This document shows, piece by piece, positions 27,119 to 34,906 of a stretch of DNA of 52,180 nucleotides. Position numbers and translations under genes: made by a program. Location: assembly GCF_029269265.1 (NCBI RefSeq), contig NZ_JARIXP010000005.1, positions 63,777 through 115,956 on the forward strand. Reading direction: 5' to 3'. Within the stretch, counting starts at the first letter, position 1, and each line of letters starts with the position of its first letter. The stretch comes from Rheinheimera sp. 1928-s. Its GTDB lineage: Bacteria > Pseudomonadota > Gammaproteobacteria > Enterobacterales > Alteromonadaceae. The notes beneath the pieces are model-generated. The model was not told the origin of the DNA and did no database searches. It worked only from the letters and a program-made list of their open reading frames with translations.

Positions 27119-27778
27119 ATGCAAAGGCCTTTTGTATATAACCCACCAGCCGAACCCTGGCTGGATATTTTGTATCTGGATAAAGACATTCTGGTGGTGA
27201 ATAAACCCAGTGGTTTATTCACCAATCCGGGCCGTGCTGAAGATATGCAGGACTGCTTATTGCACAGAGTGCAGCAACAGTTTCCACTCGCTCAATTGGT
27301 GCACCGCCTCGATATGAGCACCTCTGGTTTAGTGGTGTTTGCGCTACGCCGTAAAGCAGAAGCGGCGCTGAAACAACAGTTTGCCTCACGTTCCGTGAAA
27401 AAAATTTACCGCGCCAGAGTCTGGGGTGAAATTGCCGAACAAGGCATGGTGAATGCCCCACTGATCGCAGATGCAACCCAGCCCCCCTTACAAAAAATCT
27501 GTGAAAAAACCGGCAAAGCAGCTCTGACTCATTTTCAGCGTTTAAGTTTTGATGGTCAAAGTAGCTTAGTGGAACTGCGACCTGTGACGGGGCGTTCACA
27601 TCAATTGCGGGTGCATATGCAAAGTCTGGGGCATCCCATTTTAGGCGATGCCTTTTATGCTCATGATGAAGCTTATGCCGCAGCACCACGTTTGTTATTA
27701 CAGGCTTTATGTTTAGAAGTGTATCAGCCTTATTCTTCGCAGTTGTTACGTTTTGAGTTGGAACCTGATTTTGAGTAG
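27119..27778 (+). CDS. rluA: 23S rRNA/tRNA pseudouridine synthase RluA
   Basis: A 219-residue protein. The N-terminus (YNPPAEPWLDILYLDKD) is the RluA signature and parallels E. coli RluA (YNPPQEPWLVILYQDD). The active site is HRLDMSTSGLVV and the downstream motifs are PVTGRSHQLRVHM and GHPILGDAFYA. RluA makes pseudouridine at 23S position 746 and tRNA position 32. It is divergent from its paralogue, with 103 bp between the starts. The stop codon overlaps a GGGTCAGAGC hairpin. Confidence 0.9.
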   Translation: MQRPFVYNPPAEPWLDILYLDKDILVVNKPSGLFTNPGRAEDMQDCLLHRVQQQFPLAQLVHRLDMSTSGLVVFALRRKAEAALKQQFASRSVKKIYRARVWGEIAEQGMVNAPLIADATQPPLQKICEKTGKAALTHFQRLSFDGQSSLVELRPVTGRSHQLRVHMQSLGHPILGDAFYAHDEAYAAAPRLLLQALCLEVYQPYSSQLLRFELEPDFE

Positions 27779-27802
27779 GGTCAGAGCAAAAGCTCTGACC
27801 CT
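27777..27802. repeat. Short GGGTCAGAGC hairpin at a convergent junction
   Basis: AGGGTCAGAGC, loop AAAA, then the exact 11-base complement. It starts inside the rluA stop codon and ends 7 bp before the convergent peptidase stop. It belongs to the same family as the repeats at 16916, 38723, 42146 and 42236, and could terminate both genes although T-runs are absent. Confidence 0.75.
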
Positions 27803-27809
27803 GATCCTG

Positions 27810-30263
27810 TTATAGCTCTTGTTCAAATAAACGGAAGATACGTTTGTATTCATCCAGCCAGCTGCTTGGCTGACGGAAACCATGAGGTTCGACCGGATAA
27901 ATTGCCGTCTCAAAGTTGGCATTTTCATGTTCGATCAAACGCTGCACCAAACGCACTACGTCCTGGAAAAACACGTTGTCATCCACCATAGGCGCATTAA
28001 TTAGCAGCTTACCTTTTAAACCTTCAGTGAAATAAATCGGTGAACTGCGACGGTAGGCTATGGGGTCAACATCAGGTGTATTCAGAATATTGGAGGTATA
28101 CCCATGGTTGTAATAAGCCCAGTCACTGACAGGACGTAAAGCAGCACCAGCTTTAAACAGATCTGGTTCAGTGAAGAGTGCCATAAAGGTCATAAAACCA
28201 CCGTAAGAGCCACCATAAGTACCCACACGTTTTTCATCGACATGAGCATTGGCCACCAGGTATTTCACACCATCGACTAAATCCTGAGTTTCAGGAGTAC
28301 CCATCTGACGGTAAATGGCTGTACGCCAATCACGGCCGTAACCTTTTGATGCACGGTAATCCATATCCAATACGACATAACCTTGTTGGATCAGCAAGTT
28401 ATGAAACAGGTATTCACGGAAATAACCGGACCAGCCCAAATCACTGTTTTGCAGATAACCAGCGCCGTGGTTAAAGATCACAGCGCGGCGTTTTTCACCC
28501 TGCTGATAATCTTTTGGTAAATAAAGCTTAGAGAACACAGGCTGTTTACCATGGCTGGATGGCACTGCAACTACTTGTGGTGCGGTCAGATTTAACGCCA
28601 TCAGCTCTGCTGACACTGTGTGGGTCAAACGGCTGACTTTGGCTTTAGGTTTGTTGTCCATCAGATACAACTCTGGTGGAGTGACAGAGTTGGACCAGGT
28701 CAACAGTAGTTTATTTTCATCAGGTGATAACTGGTAATCCGCCGAACCTTTAAGCGCTGTCATTTGCTCCAACTGACCTGAAGCTAAACTGACACGATAC
28801 ACTTCATAAATGCCAGGATGGCTCATATTGCCTTTGAAATACAGGTACTGATCGTTTTTAGTTAAACGCGGATTGCTGACTTCAAAAGTACCGGCGGTCA
28901 GTTTCTTTGCAGCGCCATTCACGGGTTTAACATACAAATGAGCATAACCTGATTCTTCTGACAGGTAATACAAGGTTTCTTTTTGGCTTAACCAGCCAAA
29001 GTCGTTGAAACTGTAGTTAATCCAGGCATCGTCATGCAATCTGTGCTGATTGACCAAGCGCTTTTTCGCGAAATCTACTGTTGCCAACCAGCGGTCTTTG
29101 TTGTCCCAGGCTTTGAGCATCACTGCCACTTGTGAGCCTGAATCATGCCACTGGATAGCAGACTGACTCCAGCTCCAGTCGTTAATTAATTCAATAGCAC
29201 GAGGCGCTTTTTTCGACTGGTAAGTTTTGCCCTGTGCTTTGGCATTTTCTGCTTTCACAGCCGCCAGCACATCTTCATCAAAACCAGGCAAATCATTAAA
29301 TTTCAGCTCTGTTGCCTGCTGAGTTTTCACATCAACCAAAAACAACTGGTGCGATTGAGGTTTTTGATCTGCCACACGGCGACGTACTTGTTCAGAGGCT
29401 ATATCACCAGAAGCAGTGATGTAGTTGGGCATAATGTCAGTTTTATCACGCCATTCGCCTTTATCCGCTAACGCGACCAGCAACATATCGCCTTTTGGAG
29501 AGAGACTGGCCGATGCAATGCGCTTATCTTTATTCAAATAAACCGCCTGAATCGCCAGCGCATGGTTTTGCGCCGCCAGTAACTGCCGCTGTTCAAACTG
29601 TTCTGCTTTGTTTTTATGCGTCAAAGCAACAAAGTCGATGAGTTTGTGCTGTTCTTGCGCGAGATAGGAAGTGTCTACTTTAGGGGCCGCTGGTTTATCC
29701 GCATTTTTAAGGCTAACCAGTTCAGTGACAGCACCGCTGTTTAAATCCAGCACCTGATAAGTCCAGCCAGCACGGAATACCAAACGGCCATCCGCTAAAA
29801 ACTGCACTTCGTCATAACGCGTTGAGCTTCGTGTCACTTGCGTTAACTTGCCCTGATGTTTAACAAAGACATTGCCTTCAAACAAATAGGCCAGTGATTT
29901 ACCATCCTGACTATAGACAGTGCGCGCCGATCCCATTAAATGCCAGTCGGCCATAGGCACCACTGTTGCCAAAGCACCCTGCTCTGCTTTTAAGCTGTAC
30001 CAGTCACGAATTTCTGAACCCTGACGTTTTTGCTGAAAGTACAACTGACTGTTGTTATCAGCCCAATAAGCTCCTTCTGCCGGGCGACCCAACCAGTCCG
30101 GATGCGCCATAATCTGCTCCATAGTAAAAGGGGCATGGGCTGCATTTTCCGGCGCTTTGACGCTGACAGGAGTGAGTTTATAGGTTTGAGGTTCAGCCGC
30201 AACAGCAGAACCAATAAAACTTGCCGCGACAAAAGCCGCTACTAACCATGGTTTTGTTTTCAT
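27810..30263 (-). CDS. Exported S9B (DPP4-like) prolyl oligopeptidase
   Basis: An 817-residue protein with a signal peptide ending SFIGSAVAA. A long N-terminal propeller (to about residue 560) precedes the hydrolase domain. The triad is Ser686 in GTYGGSYGGFM, Asp761 in MVDDNVFF and His794 in PHGFRQP. The DDNV arrangement is that of dipeptidyl-peptidase IV relatives, which release X-Pro or similar dipeptides in the periplasm. It is larger than the S9 enzyme at 4275-6296 and not closely related to it. It is transcribed alone, with a terminator hairpin separating it from the EF-hand gene. Confidence 0.9.
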   Translation of the reverse strand: MKTKPWLVAAFVAASFIGSAVAAEPQTYKLTPVSVKAPENAAHAPFTMEQIMAHPDWLGRPAEGAYWADNNSQLYFQQKRQGSEIRDWYSLKAEQGALATVVPMADWHLMGSARTVYSQDGKSLAYLFEGNVFVKHQGKLTQVTRSSTRYDEVQFLADGRLVFRAGWTYQVLDLNSGAVTELVSLKNADKPAAPKVDTSYLAQEQHKLIDFVALTHKNKAEQFEQRQLLAAQNHALAIQAVYLNKDKRIASASLSPKGDMLLVALADKGEWRDKTDIMPNYITASGDIASEQVRRRVADQKPQSHQLFLVDVKTQQATELKFNDLPGFDEDVLAAVKAENAKAQGKTYQSKKAPRAIELINDWSWSQSAIQWHDSGSQVAVMLKAWDNKDRWLATVDFAKKRLVNQHRLHDDAWINYSFNDFGWLSQKETLYYLSEESGYAHLYVKPVNGAAKKLTAGTFEVSNPRLTKNDQYLYFKGNMSHPGIYEVYRVSLASGQLEQMTALKGSADYQLSPDENKLLLTWSNSVTPPELYLMDNKPKAKVSRLTHTVSAELMALNLTAPQVVAVPSSHGKQPVFSKLYLPKDYQQGEKRRAVIFNHGAGYLQNSDLGWSGYFREYLFHNLLIQQGYVVLDMDYRASKGYGRDWRTAIYRQMGTPETQDLVDGVKYLVANAHVDEKRVGTYGGSYGGFMTFMALFTEPDLFKAGAALRPVSDWAYYNHGYTSNILNTPDVDPIAYRRSSPIYFTEGLKGKLLINAPMVDDNVFFQDVVRLVQRLIEHENANFETAIYPVEPHGFRQPSSWLDEYKRIFRLFEQEL

Positions 30264-30387
30264 TAATATTCTTTTTTAGTGGTGGTTGTAAGCTCTTTAT
30301 ACAAAGAAATCAGCCAAAGACCAAGAGCTGTATGAATAGCATAGGTTTAATGGCTGTTGGCAGGCGATAAGTGGAATGGGAAGAGCT

Positions 30388-30424
30388 GAAAACAGCCTGC
30401 AAAAAGATTTCGCAGGCTGTTTTC
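30388..30424 (-). terminator. Terminator after the EF-hand gene
   Basis: A 13-bp perfect stem (GAAAACAGCCTGC and complement) with an 11-base loop, 11 bp past the EF-hand gene stop. The T-rich arm faces the minus-strand direction. Confidence 0.75.
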
Positions 30425-30435
30425 ATCGACAGGCT

Positions 30436-32607
30436 TTAATTGAGTCTGAACCACCAGAACAACCCTGCACCAGCTAAAACCAGCAACAGGATCAACACAC
30501 TGCCCCAAGGCCGTTTTTTCTCAGCAAAAGGGTCGGCTAAACTGCGTTTTGCTCCTGCAGGTAAACGAGCTAAACCTGTTAAAGCCGCACCAAAAGGCAC
30601 ATTAATTTTGGCTCTGGTGTTCACTGCCCAGCCATTGGCATCCAGCAGAGGTCCAAGATTACGTCGCCGCAAGGTTAAAAACGCCATCAACATGGAAGGT
30701 CCTGAAATCAACAGCAAGACACCGATAATGACTAATGGAATTTGCCACCAGACCAGCGAAAAAAGTCCTGCCATCACAGCGGCCAACGCTGTACCAATAG
30801 CGCCAACAGCTAAACCTAAAGCAGCAAAAATACCAGCAAATTTAGCGATATCAAAACCGGCCGCAGCAGCAGTGGCTGCCGGAGTTGGTGCTGGCGTAGC
30901 CGCTGTAGTCACACCTGTCGTGGTTTTCGCTTCGATGTCTTTATCACGCGAAGCAGCAAACTTCTGCAACTGAGCTTCAATAAAAGCCGCAACTCTTTTG
31001 TAAGGAGACCAGAACGCCTGACCAATACTGACAGGCTGAGCCACCACTTTAGTCACCATAGCGCGCCAGTCACGGTCTTGCCTGTCATAAAACACACCGT
31101 TTCGGCCTGGTACCATTAACTCGTCAACGTCTCCGGCAGTCAAGGCTGCCACTATCTGCAACGGAACTTCGCCCTGACGCTCACAAGTACAGTACACCAG
31201 ATAACAACCACTAAAAGGGGCCATAGTGGCATGACGGGCCATGTCTGATACTTTCAGCACCAGCTCACAGCTGCGCTGATCCAGATACAAGGTTCCGATC
31301 TGGAAAATCGCTTTATGTTTGCGTTGGTAAAAATCACTTAACGACACAAAATTGCGTAATAAAGTCACTAAATCACGCTGATATCGCACCAGACGCTCTA
31401 CTGCATCGACATTATCGGCAAAAGTGGATGCTGCGAGATCCTGAGCAATTAAAGCTTCCAGACGTTCTTTGCCATCTCCGGCCACTATAGCCTGCAGACG
31501 TTCAAGCTCCAGTTGATGCAAAGTAGTGTCTGGTTTAGCCGCCTGCCATGCGCGCCAGGGCTCTAATAGCTCACATATCTGTTGCCACTGATCAGCCGTT
31601 AAATGCCCGGCTTTACTTTTGCTTTTGCTGCCAACCAAAGGATCAACGACCAGGAGTTTGAAGTGGGTCACAGCACTGGCCCAGGCCGGGTTAACCCCCT
31701 CGCCCAGCGGTAAGGATTGCCCTGCGGCAATAGCTGCTAAAGGTAAGGCCGCAACATCAGTATCTACAGCACTAATGGCTTTATTACTCAGTAAGTCATA
31801 GGCAGCAACAGCAGGATTTAACGCTTCTGCAGCGCGACTATCAAAAGCGGCCAACTGACAGCGAACAAAAAAGTCATCGACTTTGGCTTTTACCGCTTCA
31901 AATGCTGCAACAGCTTCTGCGGTTTTATCACCCAGCGGGCAAAACAGAGGGTCGTCAGAACCTCCGGCCGCATGCCATTCCACCACAGCGGTAGCTTGTT
32001 GGTAAAACGCATTCAGGCTCTCACTATGGATCCCCAAACCACCACTACGATCCGGCTGTCCGCCCTGAGTCTGAATAATTTCAGTGATCAGTTGAACCAG
32101 CCCGGTATCCGACGTCAGCTCTGCCATCACCACGCCATCCCCATTAAAATGGTGTGGAGAAAAAAGCAGCGTCATATCGGCCAGGTCCGCAACCTGCAAT
32201 AGATCGGCTTGTGTTTTACCTGTAATTTCAAGCACACGAAGCGCTGCAGCTTTGAGGTTCGCTCCTTCTGCGTCTTGATCATCAATAGCGTTAAGCGGTA
32301 AGCCCGGTGCTTTAAACATGATTTCAGCATCCGGCAACCGCTCACAACACCAGCGCACCGCAGCAAGAATTTCCGGCACCCGGATTTGACCATCACCATC
32401 CAGATCCAACAAGGCCAAGGTGCGGCTGTCAAATTCAAGGCCTGTGGTAGGACAGTTCAATACTGTCCAGAGTTTAGGGTCGAGTTCAGTTAAATGCTGC
32501 AGATCTGCGGCTGAATCCAGCGCCACCTGATCAAAACCACCTGATCTGAAAAAACGCCATTTATATTGAGATTGAATAGTTGCCAAAGCTTGCTCTCCCT
32601 GAGGCAT
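30436..32607 (-). CDS. Large EF-hand protein with C-terminal membrane segments
   Basis: A 723-residue protein I cannot place in a characterised family. One canonical calcium-binding EF-hand loop is visible at residues 68-79 (DLDGDGQIRVPE). A second weak, EF-hand-like segment is SPHHFNGDGVV near residue 150. The middle is helical and acidic. An Ala/Pro/Thr-rich linker (about residues 565-590) leads to membrane segments at about 595-620 and 630-655, and the chain ends with a hydrophobic helix at about 705-721 followed by one Arg. There is no signal peptide, so the large domain is probably cytoplasmic and tethered by its C-terminus. It is flanked by terminators, so it is monocistronic. Confidence 0.8.
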   Translation of the reverse strand: MPQGEQALATIQSQYKWRFFRSGGFDQVALDSAADLQHLTELDPKLWTVLNCPTTGLEFDSRTLALLDLDGDGQIRVPEILAAVRWCCERLPDAEIMFKAPGLPLNAIDDQDAEGANLKAAALRVLEITGKTQADLLQVADLADMTLLFSPHHFNGDGVVMAELTSDTGLVQLITEIIQTQGGQPDRSGGLGIHSESLNAFYQQATAVVEWHAAGGSDDPLFCPLGDKTAEAVAAFEAVKAKVDDFFVRCQLAAFDSRAAEALNPAVAAYDLLSNKAISAVDTDVAALPLAAIAAGQSLPLGEGVNPAWASAVTHFKLLVVDPLVGSKSKSKAGHLTADQWQQICELLEPWRAWQAAKPDTTLHQLELERLQAIVAGDGKERLEALIAQDLAASTFADNVDAVERLVRYQRDLVTLLRNFVSLSDFYQRKHKAIFQIGTLYLDQRSCELVLKVSDMARHATMAPFSGCYLVYCTCERQGEVPLQIVAALTAGDVDELMVPGRNGVFYDRQDRDWRAMVTKVVAQPVSIGQAFWSPYKRVAAFIEAQLQKFAASRDKDIEAKTTTGVTTAATPAPTPAATAAAAGFDIAKFAGIFAALGLAVGAIGTALAAVMAGLFSLVWWQIPLVIIGVLLLISGPSMLMAFLTLRRRNLGPLLDANGWAVNTRAKINVPFGAALTGLARLPAGAKRSLADPFAEKKRPWGSVLILLLVLAGAGLFWWFRLN

Positions 32608-32699
32608 AAGTTTTACCTAGCATAATTCAGAGCCAGCATACTTACCAAACCCTAAGTGAAGAAAGTGGTTTAATAACAACGGAAAAGCAGAGTTTTTTC

Positions 32700-32727
32700 A
32701 AAAAAGGCCACTTAATCAAAGTGGCCA
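32700..32727 (-). terminator. Terminator after azoR
   Basis: GGCCACT/AGTGGCC stem with a 7-base loop. On the minus strand it is followed by a run of T residues (the A-run at 32701-32705). It lies between azoR and the EF-hand gene. Confidence 0.75.
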
Positions 32728-32773
32728 AAGCTTGCGGGAAATGGAACAGGTCAAAAGAAAACCAAGGCCGTTG

Positions 32774-33379
32774 TTAAGCGGCCACAGCTGGTGCTAATTC
32801 AGCAATACGGGCTTTCGCCGCAGATAAGGCTTTTTCTGCACTTTCAGGTCCCATATTTAAACCTTCAGCGTAAATAAAGTTTAAATCTTTTAAACCAATG
32901 AAATTCAGCAAAGCAGTGACAAACGGAGTTTGCGAGTCCATTGGAGTGCCCTGATACAAACCACCACGAGTTGCGAAAATAAACACTGGTTTGTCTTGTA
33001 ACAAGCCTACAGGACCTGTTTCAGTGTACTTAAAGGTAATACCAGCACGAGCCAGACGGTCAAAATAGGCTTTCAGCTGGCTTGGGACACCGAAGTTGTA
33101 CATAGGAACGCCAATCACAATAGCATCAGCCTTTTTAATTTGGGCAACTGCGTCGTCTGACAAGGCAGCTAAAGCTTTCTGATCTTCAGTACGGTCTGAC
33201 TCTGGGGTCATCCAGGCCGCCATTTCTGTCATGGTTAAATGTGGGTAGCTGTCCTGAACCAGATCAACAGTTTCAGTACTGAAGCCTGCAGGTAAAGAAG
33301 CTAAGAATTGCTGGCTTAACTGAGTCGATTGACCTTTGTCGCCGCTTATAGAACTATTAATTACTAATACATGTGCCAT
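32774..33379 (-). CDS. azoR: FMN-dependent NADH:quinone oxidoreductase/azoreductase
   Basis: A 201-residue flavodoxin-fold enzyme that reduces quinones by two electrons and azo compounds, using NADH and FMN. The start AHVLVINSSISGDKGQST, the flavin-contact motif PMYNFGVPSQLKAYFD, and FATRGGLYQGTPMDSQ match AzoR. AGGAG lies eight bases before the ATG. Its upstream region is shared with the divergent ECF sigma gene, so the enzyme may respond to the same oxidative signal. It is transcribed alone. Confidence 0.93.
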   Translation of the reverse strand: MAHVLVINSSISGDKGQSTQLSQQFLASLPAGFSTETVDLVQDSYPHLTMTEMAAWMTPESDRTEDQKALAALSDDAVAQIKKADAIVIGVPMYNFGVPSQLKAYFDRLARAGITFKYTETGPVGLLQDKPVFIFATRGGLYQGTPMDSQTPFVTALLNFIGLKDLNFIYAEGLNMGPESAEKALSAAKARIAELAPAVAA

Positions 33380-33417
33380 GGTGGTTTCTCCTGTCGAGTT
33401 AGTAATGACAGAATAAC

Positions 33418-33490
33418 TTTAACTTTTTAGATAATAAATCAGAATAAATCAGACAAACCTTTCTATTTTTAGAATCAATCTAAAGTTAAA
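33418..33490. promoter_or_regulatory. Inverted repeat in the azoR/sigma divergent promoter region
   Basis: TTTAACTTTTTAGAT at 33418-33432 faces ATCTAAAGTTAAA at 33478-33490. The arms are identical apart from two extra Ts, and are separated by 45 bp. The spacing and position fit a two-site operator for a divergent regulator, but no such regulator is encoded beside it. Confidence 0.35.
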
Positions 33491-33542
33491 TCCGCAGCGT
33501 AAATAAAGCACAAGCAAAATTGATACAGACAGGATTGGAATA

Positions 33543-34193
33543 ATGTTGGATCCAACATCAGTTCAAAGGCATGATGACAGGAATTATCAAAGGCCCGGTA
33601 TTCAAGGATCTATGTCAGTTCAACCACAAGACAATGCGCAGTGGGAACAAGCTTTAACTTTTATTGCAGTGGATCGTGATAAACAAGCCTATTCACAGCT
33701 ATTTAGTTATTTTGCACCACGCTTAAAAGCTTTTGGTTTAAAAATGTTTGGTAACGAACAACAAGCCATGGAGATGGTGCAGGACACCATGCTCAATGTC
33801 TGGCAAAAAGCCAGATTGTTTGATGCAAGCCGTGGCTGTGCTTCTACCTGGATTTTTACCATTGCCCGTAATGTGCGGTTTGATATGTTACGCAAAAAAC
33901 AAAGTCGCAAAGATGAGCTGTCTGCCGACGACTTGTTTTTTGATGGTGATTATCCTGAGCAGGAAGGCACGGACAGTAACGAGTGGGATTTATGGTTACT
34001 GGCAGAAAAAGTGGCTCCCCATTTTGCCAAGTTGCCGCCAGCGCAGCGTGACGTGATGGAAAAGGTGTATTTAGAAGAAAAATCGCATCAGGAAGTATCG
34101 GAAGAACTGGCAATCCCTTTAGGCACAGTGAAATCCCGTATTCGTCTTGCGCTCGACAGATTAAGAGAGGCTATCGATGATCCACGCAGTTAA
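33543..34193 (+). CDS. ECF sigma-70 factor paired with ChrR-type anti-sigma
   Basis: A 216-residue extracytoplasmic-function sigma factor. Region 2 contains FAPRLKAFGLKMFGNEQQAMEMVQDT and CASTWIFTIARNVRFDMLRK. Region 4 is LPPAQRDVMEKVYLEEKSHQEVSEELAIPLGTVKSR, with a helix-turn-helix. The overlap with a ChrR gene identifies the ECF11/RpoE group, which in Rhodobacter answers singlet oxygen. The ATG at 33543 has AGGA eight bases before it. A second ATG at 33612, closer to where homology begins, has AAGGA but only three bases of spacing, so the N-terminal 23 residues may not be translated. Confidence 0.9.
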   Translation: MLDPTSVQRHDDRNYQRPGIQGSMSVQPQDNAQWEQALTFIAVDRDKQAYSQLFSYFAPRLKAFGLKMFGNEQQAMEMVQDTMLNVWQKARLFDASRGCASTWIFTIARNVRFDMLRKKQSRKDELSADDLFFDGDYPEQEGTDSNEWDLWLLAEKVAPHFAKLPPAQRDVMEKVYLEEKSHQEVSEELAIPLGTVKSRIRLALDRLREAIDDPRS

Positions 34194-34845
34194 ATATCAC
34201 CCGGCGCTTGAGCTGCTGGAACAGTATATTGAAGCCAGTCTGGCCCCTGAATTAAGCCTGGCTATTGCAGCACATCTGGATCTGTGCCCACATTGTCAAC
34301 GCATTAAAATGGATTTGGAAGCTGAAGCCGGGGCACATTTAGCCGCCTTACCCCAGGAACAAAGCGCAGAGACTGACTGGCAACAGATGCTGGATTTTAT
34401 TACCGCTCAACCTGAAATTGCAGTTCAGCTGACAGAGCGACAGCCTTTTGCTGTGCAAATTCAGAATAGTGAAATTTTATTGCCGGCTTCGTTAAAACCA
34501 CTGCTGAAAAACAAGCTCAAATGGTTAAATTTGGGCGGGATCAGCACTGCTAAACTGGCGGGTGAAGATCAACATAATGTGTCTTTACTTTATATTCGCA
34601 AAGACAGCGAAGTGCCACAACATACCCATTTAGGGCTGGAAATTACTCTGGTGCTTAAGGGTAAAATCTACGACGAATCAGGTTGTTATGGTGAAGGCGA
34701 TTTATTAATTAATACACCAGACCATACCCATACGCCGCGCACTATGAGTGAAGATTGTTTATGTTTGTCGGTATTAACAGCACCACTGAAGTTTAAAAAA
34801 GGCTTAACCCGTTTGTTAAACCCTCTGCAGCATCTGTTTTACTAA
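34177..34845 (+). CDS. chrR: ChrR family anti-sigma factor (ZAS domain plus cupin)
   Basis: A 222-residue anti-sigma factor. The zinc-binding anti-sigma domain has His8, His33, Cys37 and Cys40, with the spacing of Rhodobacter ChrR. The C-terminal cupin domain retains its metal ligands in QHTHLGLE and DHTHTP; this domain is needed for the singlet-oxygen response in ChrR. The start codon overlaps the sigma gene by 17 bp and has GAGAGG upstream, so the pair is coupled and made in fixed ratio. No photolyase, cyclopropane-fatty-acid synthase or other usual regulon gene follows; a REP-like hairpin ends the unit. Confidence 0.92.
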   Translation: MIHAVKYHPALELLEQYIEASLAPELSLAIAAHLDLCPHCQRIKMDLEAEAGAHLAALPQEQSAETDWQQMLDFITAQPEIAVQLTERQPFAVQIQNSEILLPASLKPLLKNKLKWLNLGGISTAKLAGEDQHNVSLLYIRKDSEVPQHTHLGLEITLVLKGKIYDESGCYGEGDLLINTPDHTHTPRTMSEDCLCLSVLTAPLKFKKGLTRLLNPLQHLFY

Positions 34846-34847
34846 AG

Positions 34848-34875
34848 TAGGGGCGACCTTTATGGTCGCCCGTCT
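34848..34875 (+). repeat. REP-like palindromic repeat, copy 3
   Basis: A 28-mer beginning TAGGGGCGACC and ending CGCCCGTCT. GGGCGACC/GGTCGCCC gives a perfect 8-bp stem. It lies 2 bp after the chrR stop and before the convergent desulfurase-fusion stop, so it may double as a terminator. It is the same family as the copies at 10055 and 23090. Confidence 0.65.
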
Positions 34876-34906
34876 ATCTGTCACAGCTAATACGAAGAGT
34901 ATTGCT

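Noticed and set aside
27219-27689. 156-codon frame antisense to rluA
   Set aside because: Shadow of a clear RluA gene; rich in Cys and His without domain logic.
30440-30973. 177-codon frame antisense to the EF-hand gene
   Set aside because: Low-complexity Ala/Pro/Lys composition mirrors the linker-coding region of the real gene.
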